Source: Camillea tinctor (taxonomy: Eukaryota; Ascomycota; Sordariomycetes; Xylariales; Xylariaceae). From it: a DNA stretch of 48,209 nucleotides. The notes under the pieces are model-generated. The model was given only the letters and a program-made list of their open reading frames with translations, was not told the origin of the DNA and ran no database searches. The stretch spans positions 1 to 48,209 of the forward strand of contig MU394171.1 of assembly GCA_022578605.1 (NCBI GenBank), given 5' to 3'. Made by a program: the position numbers and the translations under genes. Of this stretch, positions 1 through 11,081 are shown one piece after another; within the stretch, counting starts at the first letter, position 1, and the number at the start of each line of letters is the position of its first letter.

Positions 1-93
1 CCCTAACCCTAACCCTAACCCTAACCCTAACCCTAACCCTAACCCTAACCCTAACCCTAACCCTAACCCTAACCCTAACCCTAACCCTAACCC
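1..93. repeat. Telomere, (CCCTAA)n
   Basis: Fifteen perfect CCCTAA units followed by CCC. This is the C-rich strand of the TTAGGG telomere repeat used by filamentous ascomycetes, read from the chromosome end inward, so position 1 is at or near the physical end. There is no degeneration within the array. Confidence 0.98.
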
Positions 94-100
94 TTCCTCT

Positions 101-171
101 TGGTCGTCTTCTTCCTGGTCGTCTTCTTCCTGGTCGTCTTTCTCCTGTTCGTCTTTCTCCTGGTCGTTTTT
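101..171. repeat. 15-bp subtelomeric minisatellite
   Basis: About 4.7 tandem copies of a 15-bp unit begin 8 bp inside the telomere. Units 1 and 2 read TGGTCGTCTTCTTCC. Units 3 and 4 carry CTTTCTCC variants, and unit 4 also has TGTTCG for TGGTCG. The fifth runs into a T tract. It is the only GC-normal DNA before the AT-rich block. Confidence 0.85.
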
Positions 172-1480
172 TTTTATTATTTTTTTTCTTGTTATTATTT
201 AAATGGTTTTTATTATTTTTTTTTTTTAAGCTTATTATTAAAGTAAAAAAAATAAAAAGCTTTTATAGCTTAAAAAGAAATTAAAGAAAATGTTAAAAAA
301 AGCAATAATATTATAAAAAATAATATTTTTAACTTAAGCATTAAATTTTTTTAGTTTATTAAACTAGTTTTTTAAAGCAATGCATTAATAATAATATAAA
401 ACACTAATAAAGCAAAAGTTATAGTAAAGTTTAATTATAATAATTATAATAAGTTTAAAGCAAATATTAACAAAAATTTAACTTAAAAAATTTTACTTTT
501 TAAAAAAGTAAAAAATATGCAAAGCTTAAACTTTTATTATAATAAAATTAAGTAGTATTTAAACTATTAAACTTAAATATATTACTTTATTAAATAATTT
601 AAATTTTTTAAGCGTTTTATATTAATTAAACAAAATTTTTAACTTAATAGCTACGTTTGCGCATAATGTTAAAATATTTATTTAATATAATTTTAGCTGC
701 TATTTTATAATTGTTAAATATTATTGCTTTATAGTAATGCATAAAATGTTTTATAGTAAAAAATGTAGTATTTTAAAGCAATTTATACGTAAAAAGCTTA
801 TAATAATATTAATTAAAATAAGCATATTTTAAATTTTAAATAAAGTAAAATATAATAGCTTTTTTTTTATTAAAAACATTTTTAAAGTTAAAAAAAAAAC
901 TTTTAAAGCTTAATAAAGGATTTTTAAAGCTTAATAAAGAATTTTTAAAGCTTAATAAAAAAGCTATTATATTAAAAATGCAATTTACTTTAATTAAATT
1001 AAGTATGGTAATAACTTAATAAACAATGTTTATTTATTTTAATTAAATTAAGTATAATAATAACTTAAAAAACAATATATATTTGCTTTAATTAGATTTA
1101 AATAAGTAAAATATAAAAGTAAAAAAAAAAAAAAGTATAAAAATAAACAATAAAAAAGAAAATAAAAAAAAAGCTAAAACAAAAATTAAAATTAAAATTT
1201 TAAGCTAATTACGTAACTATATAAAAACTATTTTAATTAAAGCAAATATAAACTTTAAACTTATAATTAATAATTTAACATTAAGTTTAAAGTTTAATTT
1301 GCTTTAATTAAAGTGATTTTTATATAAAAAATGTGCTTTTATACTAAAAAATGTGCTTTTATAACTAAAAAGTATGCCTCTGCTTCCATATTTTTTAAAT
1401 GGTATAAAAAGTGACTAGCTTTTATGCTGTTTTTTTATATAATGGTATAAAGGCTAGTTAAGCTTTATAACTCCCAAATA
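172..1480. other. AT-rich, RIP-like subtelomeric block
   Basis: Gene-free and almost entirely A/T with scattered GpC, for example repeated AAAGCTTAATAAAG-like strings at about 905-965 and near-duplicate TTTAATTAAATTAAGTAT strings at about 981 and 1,038. The composition matches RIP-mutated repeat DNA of Pezizomycotina. No ancestral element can be read. GC content returns to normal by about 1,480. Confidence 0.75.
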
Positions 1481-1969
1481 CTGTTAAACAGAGAAAGTAC
1501 TCCATTACGTGTAGTGAGGAAGTCATAAATACATGCTTAATACCTGCAGCTGACATAAGGAAACAACATTATGCGACTACCAAACAAAGTGCCTTAAAGA
1601 AGAAACCACAACATAAGCTAATAGTTTATCATCGTCTGCTCACGATCAATTATCAGTGGACGTCTCGAACAATGTCACACGTAGACGCCGCCAAGACACT
1701 CAATGGTCATATAACCCTACTTGTATGGAACGTTATGTATGCATTACGACCAACCTGCATAAAGAGGCATAAGGAAGGCAATAGTTGGCAAAGCCAGGGA
1801 CAACATATATGGCAATGCCTCAGGCAACTATCATGTATAAAAAGGAACATAATTCTCGTAGGAGGCTAAGGAGGAACTTAGACCTCAAGGACCCTTAAGA
1901 CCCTTAGAGAATTATTATGAATCGAACATAGTTCCAAGCCCCACATCCCTTGTCACAAACAACATGCCT
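1481..1969. other. Intergenic, no supported gene
   Basis: GC-normal DNA between the AT-rich block and the stop codon of the first gene, and therefore 3' of it. A 65-codon open frame at 1,672-1,869 has no recognisable composition, domain or splice context. I see no repeat or RNA gene. Confidence 0.6.
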
Positions 1970-3787
1970 TCAATTTTCATTGTCAGAGTCCTCAAGCCAA
2001 ATTACTTCACCATTAGAACGGCTATGGTAGTGTTTTCCACTATTTTCGTCCAACTTCCAATACCGTTGAAATTTGGTTCTTAGTATGGCTGAATCGTGAG
2101 AAGGTCTCCGCGATGGCGTGGCTTTCCGTTTCTGGCCACTGCTACAAGAAACGTGGTCATCCACGGGCAGAACCGACTTCGATGACGAGACGGAGCTCAA
2201 CTCTGCTGGTGTGGGCTGGCAGGGTTGCTCGACTACTACATAACCAGGTTCGTCTGTGTCCCTCTCCCCGAAAGTGCCGTCAGCAACAGGAAGAGGAGCT
2301 CCTTTGGCAGCTGGACGGGGGACACTGCGATGCTTTTGCCAGTGCTCCTTCAGTTCATCCCTCAGGGCGTATGACTGTTTCTTCGCGTAGTCTTGTGCAT
2401 TTCTAAGCCCTCTTCGGCCGTCTTTAAGCGCCTGGGGAGATTCTATTAGATTCGTCGATTTGACCAAATACTGGTGGTATTGAAGTGTGCCGTTCTCTGA
2501 TTGAGTGGCATAGTGTGCGAACAAGTTCAGATTGGTGCCGTCTGTAGTGAATGTCGTAACCTCGGCATGGCCAGGGGGGTCTTGTTTCCCGAGATAGGAG
2601 AGGGCCTGATTCCTCACATAAACAAGGGCCGCCCCAACGTACGCGCTCTGGAGCCTCGCTTGATCCATATCTTTTCCCCGCCCCTTGCACTCCCCAGCAA
2701 TATGCGGCAGTATTACAGAGCAGGGATTGTCTTTGTAGAGAGCGGCCCCATTGACATATTCGTGGACCGGAAACGGGTGGTGATTTTCTATCAGAGGCCC
2801 CTCAACGTAGTCAGGCCGCAGGGCAGATAAGCCATTGTTAAAGCCAACGTCTTTTGGAAAGCCTGTGAATGACTGGTTGAATACGCCACTATAATCGCAC
2901 TCTATACAATTCTTCAGCAGCTGCCTGGCCACCTCCATAGTTATGGTTATCTCGTTTACGGCGTTTTCAACCGTCCTGACGTAGTCCCCGTACGTTGACT
3001 CAGTTGGCAAAGCTGTACTGCGAGACTGGGCGTATCGTTTGCGAATATCCTCGAGGTTGGCTGGAGAGTGGGATTGAACAGCTCGAAGAATACCATTTCT
3101 GTTGGCCTGAATAGCAAAGCCAGACATCGTTGTCGATAAGGTCTTGCTGAATGTCGACTCGCTTATGGATTCAGGTGGAGTAGATATCGAATCCTTACTA
3201 CCAGTTCCCTCTTCTTTCATCATTTTGTTGAACTTGGCCAAGTTCTTCCGCGTCAACTGTGTTGGCTTGAGCTGGTGTTTGTCGTCGTTATTATTGTTGT
3301 TAATTTGTCGTTTCCTTAACGGTGTGATTTGAGAGATTCGCCCCTGTTCCTCGACCTTAACCTCAGGAGGCGTAATTGATGATGATGATGACCGCCTAGG
3401 AGGTTTTGGCTGCTGCACAGTCTACATAAGTCGTTAATTGTTGACTAACATCACTAAACGTGGTCATACCTTGGTAGCTTTTGGTTCTTCGTCCTTTGCT
3501 TCGAGTTGTGTATTTCTCGTCAATCCGGGTCGCTCCGATGTTAACGTCCTAGCTCTCAAAGGACGAATAGAACTCACACTGCTACGGGGTTGTTGTCCTT
3601 GAAGCCTGGCACTACGTCTCAAAGGTCTTTTTTCTTGCGACGCCTTGGACAACCCGAGAAGAGAGACACGGGCCCTCGGCTTATAAACTCCTCCTCCCAT
3701 GACGAGAAACGTGCCGGTATATGAAAGAGAGATAGATTTTGGATCATTACTCAGACTAGTAGACATGAATGACTTCAAAGCTCGCAT
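1970..3787 (-). CDS. DUF7924-like protein (PD-(D/E)XK-like), two exons
   Basis: Two exons: 3787-3470 and 3421-1970. The 48-nt intron 3469-3422 has donor GTATGA and acceptor GTAG and is phase 0, giving 589 aa. The frame cannot start in exon 2, which has only a GTG near its beginning, so the ATG at 3787 is used. Residues about 60-110 are basic, with an RRSARLQ motif typical of the N-termini of fungal DUF7924-type proteins. Poly-Ser and poly-Asn runs follow. The C-terminal half carries RPDYVEG (about residue 308), then AGECKGRGKD (about 348) and a Gln-containing helix. This spacing fits the P-D ... (D/E)-x-K core of PD-(D/E)XK nucleases. The family name is from memory of motif style. Nuclease activity is inference; a degenerate, non-catalytic fold is possible. 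The gene is intact although it is the first from the telomere. Confidence 0.72.
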
Positions 3788-6782
3788 AAGGAGTCTTTCA
3801 TCCAATTTGCCTGAAGGTTTGATCTAAGGCAGGTTTGTCATTGAAACGTGGAGGAGGGTAAAGATAATTGGCTACTTACTCTTTTATAAATGAGGGAACA
3901 GACCGTGTGGCTCCAACGCTACCCCCTCTGCCCCTGCAGTGGATATACTCAACCTTTTATTCGCTGGTTGCAGATATTTAATTATGTTATAAAGGGAGTT
4001 TATTGTACCGCTACTTCTTTGTCCCCAAAATCTATAACTATCTAGTTTAAGAAAATAGTGGGTCTTTGCCTTCCGTGCCTTTTGTGTCTTCCGTTTAGGA
4101 ATGCCTTCTGTTTATGAATGGGGCTTGTTGAAAGGGGGGGGGGGTTCTAGGGGGGGAAAGACCATTGAACCTGCAAAAATTACTGTAATAGGTTTAGCTA
4201 TTGCAGAGCCCTTAGTGGAAGCTATGATTGGTCTGTAGATTTCCTTTAAATGGAAGGCTTTCATCGCAAGCGTCAGCGTAGCCTCCAGTTTCTCTAGCAC
4301 GTGCATTACTTGGTCTAGCTAAAAGTGGTCTGGTGTCGCTGTTTGCAGATAGACTCTATCCTTAGAAAACAGAATAGCGAAATGGACTGTATTTGCCCGC
4401 GAAACTAACTGTGTCATATACCCTTTAAACCCGGAATGTTTAATCTAACTGTATTACTCGCTAACCTGACAGTATTATATGACTGCTAAACCAGTTACCG
4501 TTAATCAATTCTGGTACCAGCCACACGACTACATTTTCCACCTAAACCTAAGCACTAACATTGATTTTAGCTAGCTTTCTTAATTAGTTACAAACAGCGC
4601 AATAGTTTCAATTTTAATTTTAACGTTGCGTATGGGGGTATTATTATAAAGCGTGTTAAGTGTTTTTTTTTTTACAATGAAATAACTTTTAACAACAATG
4701 ATACTTACAGCAATATACAGCATAAATTGTGCCAAGTTCTCATTATTGTTACGGACCAACCTGGGTGAGCGGTTATATGATAAGAACGTTGGCCCTTGGA
4801 CCTAGAATGTCTCCAACAGTTGGTTTTGGAATGGAAAGTGAATATTTTAACATTAAAGTCCATCTTGTTGGAAAGGAGGCTCCGTTATTTATTGGTAGTC
4901 CTGCTATAAGTACCAGGTCTATTTAAAGCAAACGGTTAAATGCTTAAAGTTGTCTTTGTTTATCACACTTTTCACCTTGCTACAGACCCTGATAGCAGGC
5001 CGCAAAAACAGAGACAACCATGAATTTTTATCAGGTATTTGCACCTTGGCAAATCAAGATTTCGATAAATATGCCAAACGGGATAGCCTAGGCATGTCCA
5101 GAAAGTAGTGGATCGGCCGTTTGTTCGTACTTGCAAACGCCATAACTTCGCCGAAACTGGTTTGCGGTGCAGCCGGAGAACTCGATGCCATATTATGAGC
5201 AGCCGTTTACTAGCGTCTATTATATATACAGGCGGTGTTAAACTAGGAAAACGGTAGTTATCCCCTTATTATCTAATGAATGTTTTATTTGTAGTGCTGA
5301 AGGGACTAGGTATACATGTCAGATTGAGGCCTTGCCCTCTGTAACGAGCGCATTAAACTATGTTTTTCTCGAGTTATTCAAGATCTTCTTAACCTCCGTT
5401 TCAGAGATCTTTTATTTTTAGTTAGAGGAATACACACCATTAAGCTCTCGCTCGATATCGGATCTATCGTGGTTTGAAATCATTCACGTATCAGCCTATC
5501 TACTGCAATACTAATCACAAGCATAAGGACGTAAAAAAGGGAAAGCACTTACAAGTGCGTGTATACAACCCCACTACAATGGACCCCCCTGTACCACAGC
5601 CTTTACGAGTGTCTCAATGCGCTTGAGAAGGTCACTAGAATCGTTGACGGTCGTATATCCCCAATCTCCGCCTCCACCATGAGGTTGGCTTACGTCCCCT
5701 TTGGCCCCCGCAGGCGTGATATATGGCCTAGATAGTATATTATGTTGCTATAATTTCAAGTCCCTGTAATCGCTAAGCAGACTGCTCGTAGCTCCTCGTT
5801 CTAAGAACTGAATGTCCTAGGCGCTAGGGACATTCTCAGCCCTAAAGCCTGTATATTATCTTTTAATGTGATATGAGCTGCATGGCCTGCGTCGTCACGG
5901 ATTGTACACATTAAGGAAACGTTTACGTAATTGCGCAGTTTCCGAGACACCCCCGAGGGGTCAGGTGTCTTATAGACTATCATCAACACCGAAGAACTTT
6001 TAATAAGCACTCACATACCGTGAGAAATCACGTAAAATTTATTTCGATTTCTAAGTATCATGCGACGAGCACTAGATGACTTCATCCATAGAAGATCTCC
6101 AGCCCCCTTTCCTTCAATGTGACAGCAAAATCAAGGGCTTATATGTAAGCGTTATCTGTGTGGTACAACTAAGAAGTAACATCATGTCCCCCGTCTATCA
6201 ATTGCCTGTTAAGCCATGCAATATGTTTTAGGGTCCTTTGTTAAATACGGATAAAAAAGGGCTCGATGCTAGTAAATCCCCTGATACTCGCATGTTCCAT
6301 CCTGCATTGCAACCAACACTTAGCCTAGTATGATGGCAGGAAAGACTTGATAAGCATGGACTATGAATGTTCTTGTACGATGATTGGTTTGTTAAAAACA
6401 TGATGCCGGTCGAGTCTCGGAGGCTCGTGTGATCTTTTGATGTATATGGGACAGCACTCAATCCTAGTGCGCAATCAGCTCAAGGAAGGTGAACGCCTTA
6501 CTTAATGGAAGGAGCAGGGCTCGGTGATGCCGGTATGGTTCATAGGGCTTATTCAATCCATGCAGGAGTCCTTGGTGGTCTCGGGTCAGGATAAGCCCAA
6601 CATAACACTATTAGCATAACCTACCGGTAATGAATACGAGGTAGAACTGAAGATCAGCTATTCTTCCTGGGGCAGTGCTAATATATAAGCAGCTCAGATT
6701 GATTTAAGAAGAGGTTCGCACTAAATATCGATGAATAAGTTTTTATCTCGTAGCAGATATTCCATCCGTCCAAATCCCAAGT
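3788..6782. other. Intergenic, 3.0 kb, no supported gene
   Basis: No open frame here shows convincing coding character. Visible features are G-tracts at about 4,134-4,144 and 4,151-4,157, a moderately AT-rich stretch at about 4,440-4,680, and a TGTTACGGAC string at 4,747. That string resembles the start of many fungal LTRs and recurs in the 64-bp repeat at 28,289. No matching LTR end was found nearby. The open frame 4,306-4,112 on the minus strand may be a fragment of something older but is not supportable. Confidence 0.55.
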
Positions 6783-7317
6783 ATGGCCACAGTTAACAAC
6801 AATTCCAGGGACCTTGGATATAGACAAGTCCCTTCTTTTAGTCTTCCGGGCAATAGCTCATTAAGTCACCTCCCAAATAACAAAGACTTTCAAGCGGATA
6901 ATCTTGGTAACGATGATGATATACCAGATTTAAACGATTATTTTGAGAAATACATCTGGAAGAAAGGAGATCAAGGTACGTAAATCTTACTGAGTCTATC
7001 CTTACCGGGCTAACAACCAAGGCCGGGACGATGATGATAGCACCACTGTCGCAACCGAAGTTGTATTTCCGTCACGATACGAAGAATACATTCAACAGGC
7101 TCGAAGTGAATATCCTTCATTTACTATGCCAAGCGACTCCTTACCCGACAATACTATATCTAGCGAGAGAATGTCTAGCGATATCAAGCACCCCTCAAAC
7201 AAGACTTATAGTAAAATTAGGTGTCGAAGATCTAAAAGGATAGTAGATCAGGAATCGAAACGTGGAGGGAGAATACGATATGCGGGAGTACAGAAGAGGA
7301 CATCAAATAAAAGATAG
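6783..7317 (+). CDS. Small orphan protein, two exons (162 aa)
   Basis: Exons 6783-6975 and 7022-7317 flank a 46-nt intron with donor GTACGT, branch site CTAAC (7010-7014) and acceptor CAAG. The joined frame is 489 nt and open throughout; two open frames that look unrelated fuse exactly in phase 1. The N-terminal half is polar, rich in Asn and Ser, with an acidic patch (NDDDIPDLNDYFEKY). The C-terminal third is strongly basic (for example IRCRRSKRIV and KRGGRIRY), which would suit nuclear or nucleic-acid contact. I recognise no domain, signal peptide or membrane segment. The ATG at 6783 is the first in frame. The precise consensus intron is the main evidence that this is a real gene. Function unknown. 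Confidence 0.55.
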
Positions 7318-7680
7318 CAAGGGGCAGTGAGGAGTTACGGCACATAAGATAAAGGGGTACAGAAGAACGGTTCATACCTCCTGTAGGATAATGTAACGAA
7401 CCCTCCTATTACTTCTGTCTACTGACTTCATAGGTAGGTTACGTACTATGTTTTCTTGATTTGAAAGTAACAATAGCTCAAGAACAGCTTAGTATCACAA
7501 TGTTCGTTAGAGAGATTTCAAGGTACTCTCACTGTATTCCAAAGAGTGAATAGAGTCATGAATTGATAGCTAAAGAACGAATGACTAGATACATAGGAAA
7601 TCACAATCCATTTATACGGTTCCTTTCTTTCATACATCCCGAACTCTGATACGTTGGACATTCCTAGATAGGTTAGAATC

Positions 7681-7760
7681 ATGGATGTGTTCGACTGTGG
7701 ATGTGTTCGGGTGTGGATGTGTTCGACTGTGGATGTGTTCGGGTGTGGATGTGTTCCTCA
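7681..7760. repeat. 16-bp minisatellite, five units
   Basis: Five 16-bp units, GTGGATGTGTTCGACT alternating with GTGGATGTGTTCGGGT, so the true period is 32 bp for the first four. The first unit starts with A and the last ends in CTCA. The alternation indicates recent duplication of a two-unit block. Confidence 0.9.
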
Positions 7761-8128
7761 TTCCACATCCTGATCACGTGGTGTTGAATCGCTTCCCAAA
7801 GTAGCAACCCATCTCGGATCATCCCACTCTCCGTTTTAACCCCGGTTGATCCGATTGATTCGTAACAGGGGGAGGGAGTAGTTTGGGCTATAGCACTGCA
7901 AATAATACTATGACGACTAGGATTGGATAGTTTATGAAATTAGAAGTAAGTCAGGTGGCTTTAAGAGTTGTAGAGAAGTGCATTTTTATACGGTGAGGTA
8001 TGCTTAAATTGATTACGGGCTTGCTAAAAGAGAATAAAGACGACGATTTTTATTGTGATAATTGCTTGACTTTACCGCGGCCGAAAGCGGGAGGGTTATA
8101 AATGGTTATAATTAGATACCAAGGCTAT

Positions 8129-8290
8129 ACCGCCTTCCTACTTTAACACCGCCTTCCGAATTTAATTCATGTCCACTTTTAAATAAAGTATATGCTTTGC
8201 GTAAGTGGGGAGTTCCTGACACCGCCTGCCTGATTGCAAGACCGCTTGCCAAATCCAGACACCGCCTACTTAATCCAGACACCGCCTGTA
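8129..8290. repeat. Imperfect ACCGCCT-containing repeats
   Basis: Five copies of ACCGCCT and one ACCGCTT occur at about 8,129, 8,147, 8,221, 8,240, 8,261 and 8,280. The last four are spaced about 19-21 bp apart, with a longer consensus close to GACACCGCCTNCTTAATCCA. They read in one direction only. They could be a decayed minisatellite or a cluster of protein-binding sites. Confidence 0.65.
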
Positions 8291-8563
8291 TGTATAGACG
8301 CTAGTAAACGGCTCTTAGTATCGTGTCTGGAAGCTTTGACTAGCTGGTAAAAAATGGTACGTCTCGCTTGCATTAACTACAACTTCGTGCAAGGTGAAAT
8401 TAATGTCTCAAGTGTCTATGTCACGACGGGGAAAGAACTGTCTAGGTGGTTGTAATAAGTGCTGCCCCGATGCCCCGATGGCTCTCTAAACTAGCTCTAG
8501 CTAGTATCTAGGTATGCTAATATAAGTAAGATAAAAGTCTTTGAAGCAAAAGAAAAGGATTAT

Positions 8564-11081
8564 CTAAGAACTGGTTTTGCTCTCTAGAAAATGCCGGTGT
8601 TCAAAATGGCTTGCGAGATATTCTGCGCTTCCAATAATGCCTGGGCAAGTCTCATATGGGCAACGGAATGGGGTAGATTCTCTGCTGTGTTGACCACTTA
8701 TATGCTTGGCCAGATCGTATGGGTCATATTTACATGAACAGAACGGACATGTCAATCGATCATGAATCTGTGCGGTCATTTTCTTCGTAGGGTTAGGATT
8801 AAGCAGAGGTTTGGCCGCCTTAGGCCGGAGGCTGGCAGACCCGCTGGACTTCATGGGAAGTGTTGGTTTATGAGATTGCGCCGGCTTATAGCCAGTCTTT
8901 GCTTGCCGACGGCAAGGCTTTTCTCGTCGGTCGCAGAGTAAAGCTAGCTCTTCCATGAGCCTTATACGGGCCATGTAAAGTTCGCTCCTATCAGAAACAT
9001 TGGCGGCTTCCGAAAATAACTTTGCAATTCGGGCTCGTTCGGGGAGTTGATACTGGACTGTTGGCGGTGCGAAATATTCCGACGGCCGGATTCCACTTAA
9101 CTGCCGTTCGATTTCTTCAGTATCTGCTAAGGCGTGGAACTCTTGAATGGCTCGGCTTAGTCGCTCATCGTATAGCTTCTTTCTTCGACAATCTGCTTGC
9201 CTGCTGTAGCTTTCGTATTTGTGGAGCAGGCCTTTGCAGTGCGTTTTTGCTGTTTTGAGGGTTCATCCTCGCTGTTTGATTCTCTCGAGACATTTTCCCC
9301 GCTTTTGTCGAAACTTGATCAACTTTGGATCTAGATTTATTTCTGCCTTCTGCTGCTCAGTGAGGTGCTTTGGAGCATCACCCCGGCGAAGAAGTCGACC
9401 CATGAGATGAATCAGATCCCGCTGAGGTTCGCTCCCAAACACAATCTCTTGGAAGTCAACTTCGATAAAGTCGGTCATATAAAACCGTACGTACGTAGAC
9501 GAGTCTCCTAACGCGTGTCCCATACTGTGGTTTCGTTCTTCCGGAGAAAGCGCCTCTGCCAATAATGATTAGTTTTTATCACGGAGGTAATGGTAAGGCT
9601 ACGTACTGTTTAGCTTCTTGCCTGACGCACGCCGTAGATCATACCACTCCAATTGCTTCTCAAATCCAAGAGCCCGGCCAAGGCGAATCAAATACTTCCG
9701 TGCCTTTCCATATTGGAAAGCTTTATCAAGATTTACTAGAATACTACCATCAAGGTTTTGAGTGTCTCGAAAGACGTATCTCTCTTGCCACTCAGGTTTC
9801 CAAGGAAGAACCATGCGATTATTTTGTCGTGGTATGACGAGACGATAAATGTCCTTAAGACCATGAAACTCGGTCGAGAACGCACCGTCCGCAAAGGCTA
9901 AGCTCTCCATATATAGAACAGGATCATGTAACAAGGTATCCTCTTCATGGAACCCGTACTTTCTCGGTTTCGAAATCCCAGCAGACCTCTTCATCTTAGT
10001 TAGTTTCACCACCATCCCAACGCGTGCTCGACCGCCAGTAGCGGCAGGTGGGAAGATATGAAATTCCACGTCCTTGTAACGTAGGTTTTCGATAAGGGCC
10101 CCGGGACGAGTCGACGTAGCACCAGCCAGAACGAGAGCTGCTGCCAGTTGCACGCGCAGACGCTCGTGTGGAAAGACCTATTCGTCGAGGACCCAAAGAT
10201 GATGTAGCATAAGATCTAAATCAGCGACGTATAGGCCTGACTTGTTCTTCATCGAGGTATCAAGACCAAACAAAGGAGTAAGAGCGACTGGTATCCACTA
10301 CAGGGGCCGTTAGAAAGCTTCGTTTTCACTTGGATTAGCCTAGGGCACTCTTACATTACCTATATCATACAACACCAGTCCATCTACCCATGTAGCGGTC
10401 TTGTCGCAATAAAACATGCTCAGGACCTTCCAATACGTTATAATAGACGACTCTTTCTTGATTCTCGAATTCTTGCATCTCCAGAGAAGGTAGGCCTTGA
10501 ATATAGAGGCTTGGCATTTTATTAAAGACTCGTCCGGATCCCAATTCATGAATTGGCAGAATCTATTTAGCAAATAAGTATATGAGTAATATGAAGAATT
10601 TTATCTTTTATACTTACTGAAACCATCTCTTTTCCTCTACACGTATCATGTTTTTAGCGCTTTCCCCTCGGTTAGCCATCGTTGGACCCTGCTCCTCACA
10701 TTCGGTTATGAATTCATGATAGAATTGCGGAGTCTCCGCAGATGCGTAACCAGAGTCAATATCAGAATCCGTATCTGAATTAGAGCCCAAGTCGGAGTCG
10801 GATTCAGAAAATGACTCTACCTCCGATTCTGAAATAGATTGTACGTCGAGATCTGCGATGTCTGGAGTGCCAGCCAATGGTGAATCATTTCTGCATGCGG
10901 CTTCGGAAAGGCTAGGTGTGCTCTCAAGCTCGTGCTCTCTCAGTTCGGTTGCCTGGTTGTTCACGCTTGTGCTAAGCTTGCTATTCCCTTTCTCAGGAGA
11001 TAAAAGGGTTTTATTGGGAGCTTTTGAATTAAGGCAGCGACGTTGATGCCATTGTTGAGGTTTTTTATGAATTATGGGCAT
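8564..11081 (-). pseudogene. DUF3435 tyrosine-recombinase-like gene with C2H2 tail, two stops
   Basis: Four exons on the minus strand: 11081-10618, 10562-10355, 10297-9607 and 9555-8564. Introns of 55, 57 and 51 nt have consensus ends and the spliced length is exactly 785 codons. The N-terminus is acidic and Ser-rich (about residues 75-130). The middle matches the FluG/DUF3435 family: STRPGAL carries the first catalytic Arg, YDLRRASGKK the second, MGHALGDSSTYVRFYM the His and the presumed Tyr nucleophile. The C-terminus has paired zinc-finger motifs (CPFCSCKYDPYDLAKHISGQH spacing, then CPYETCPG...H...H). Two in-frame stops break it: TAG at 10178-10180 between LDE and VFPHERL, and TGA at 9263-9265 after KQRG. 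Both are explained by single C-to-T or G-to-A changes. All motif residues and splice sites remain, so inactivation looks recent. DUF3435 proteins include the captains of Starship elements; whether this was a captain is inference. Confidence 0.85.

Larger units (their letters stand above)
7318..8563. other. Intergenic with two short repeat arrays
   Basis: No gene is supported. The stretch holds the 16-bp minisatellite at 7,681-7,760 and the ACCGCCT array at 8,129-8,290. A TGTAACGAA string at 7,392 and TTCGTAACA ending at 7,867 form a near-match inverted pair that would fit a 476-bp solo LTR. The 5-bp flanks (GATAA and GGGGG) do not match, so it is not called. The DNA is 3' of the pseudogene at 8,564. 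Confidence 0.5.

Noticed and set aside
4112..4306. 64-codon minus-strand frame with an ATG.
   Set aside because: It crosses a poly-G tract, shows no splice or domain support, and its Pro-rich end is an artefact of that tract.
4747..4926. TGTTACGGAC LTR-like start and a short open frame overlapping it.
   Set aside because: No LTR end, partner repeat or target duplication was found, and the frame has no recognisable protein.
7392..7867. Possible solo LTR (TGTAACGAA ... TTCGTAACA).
   Set aside because: The ends fit but the 5-bp flanks GATAA and GGGGG do not match and no second copy is present in the window.
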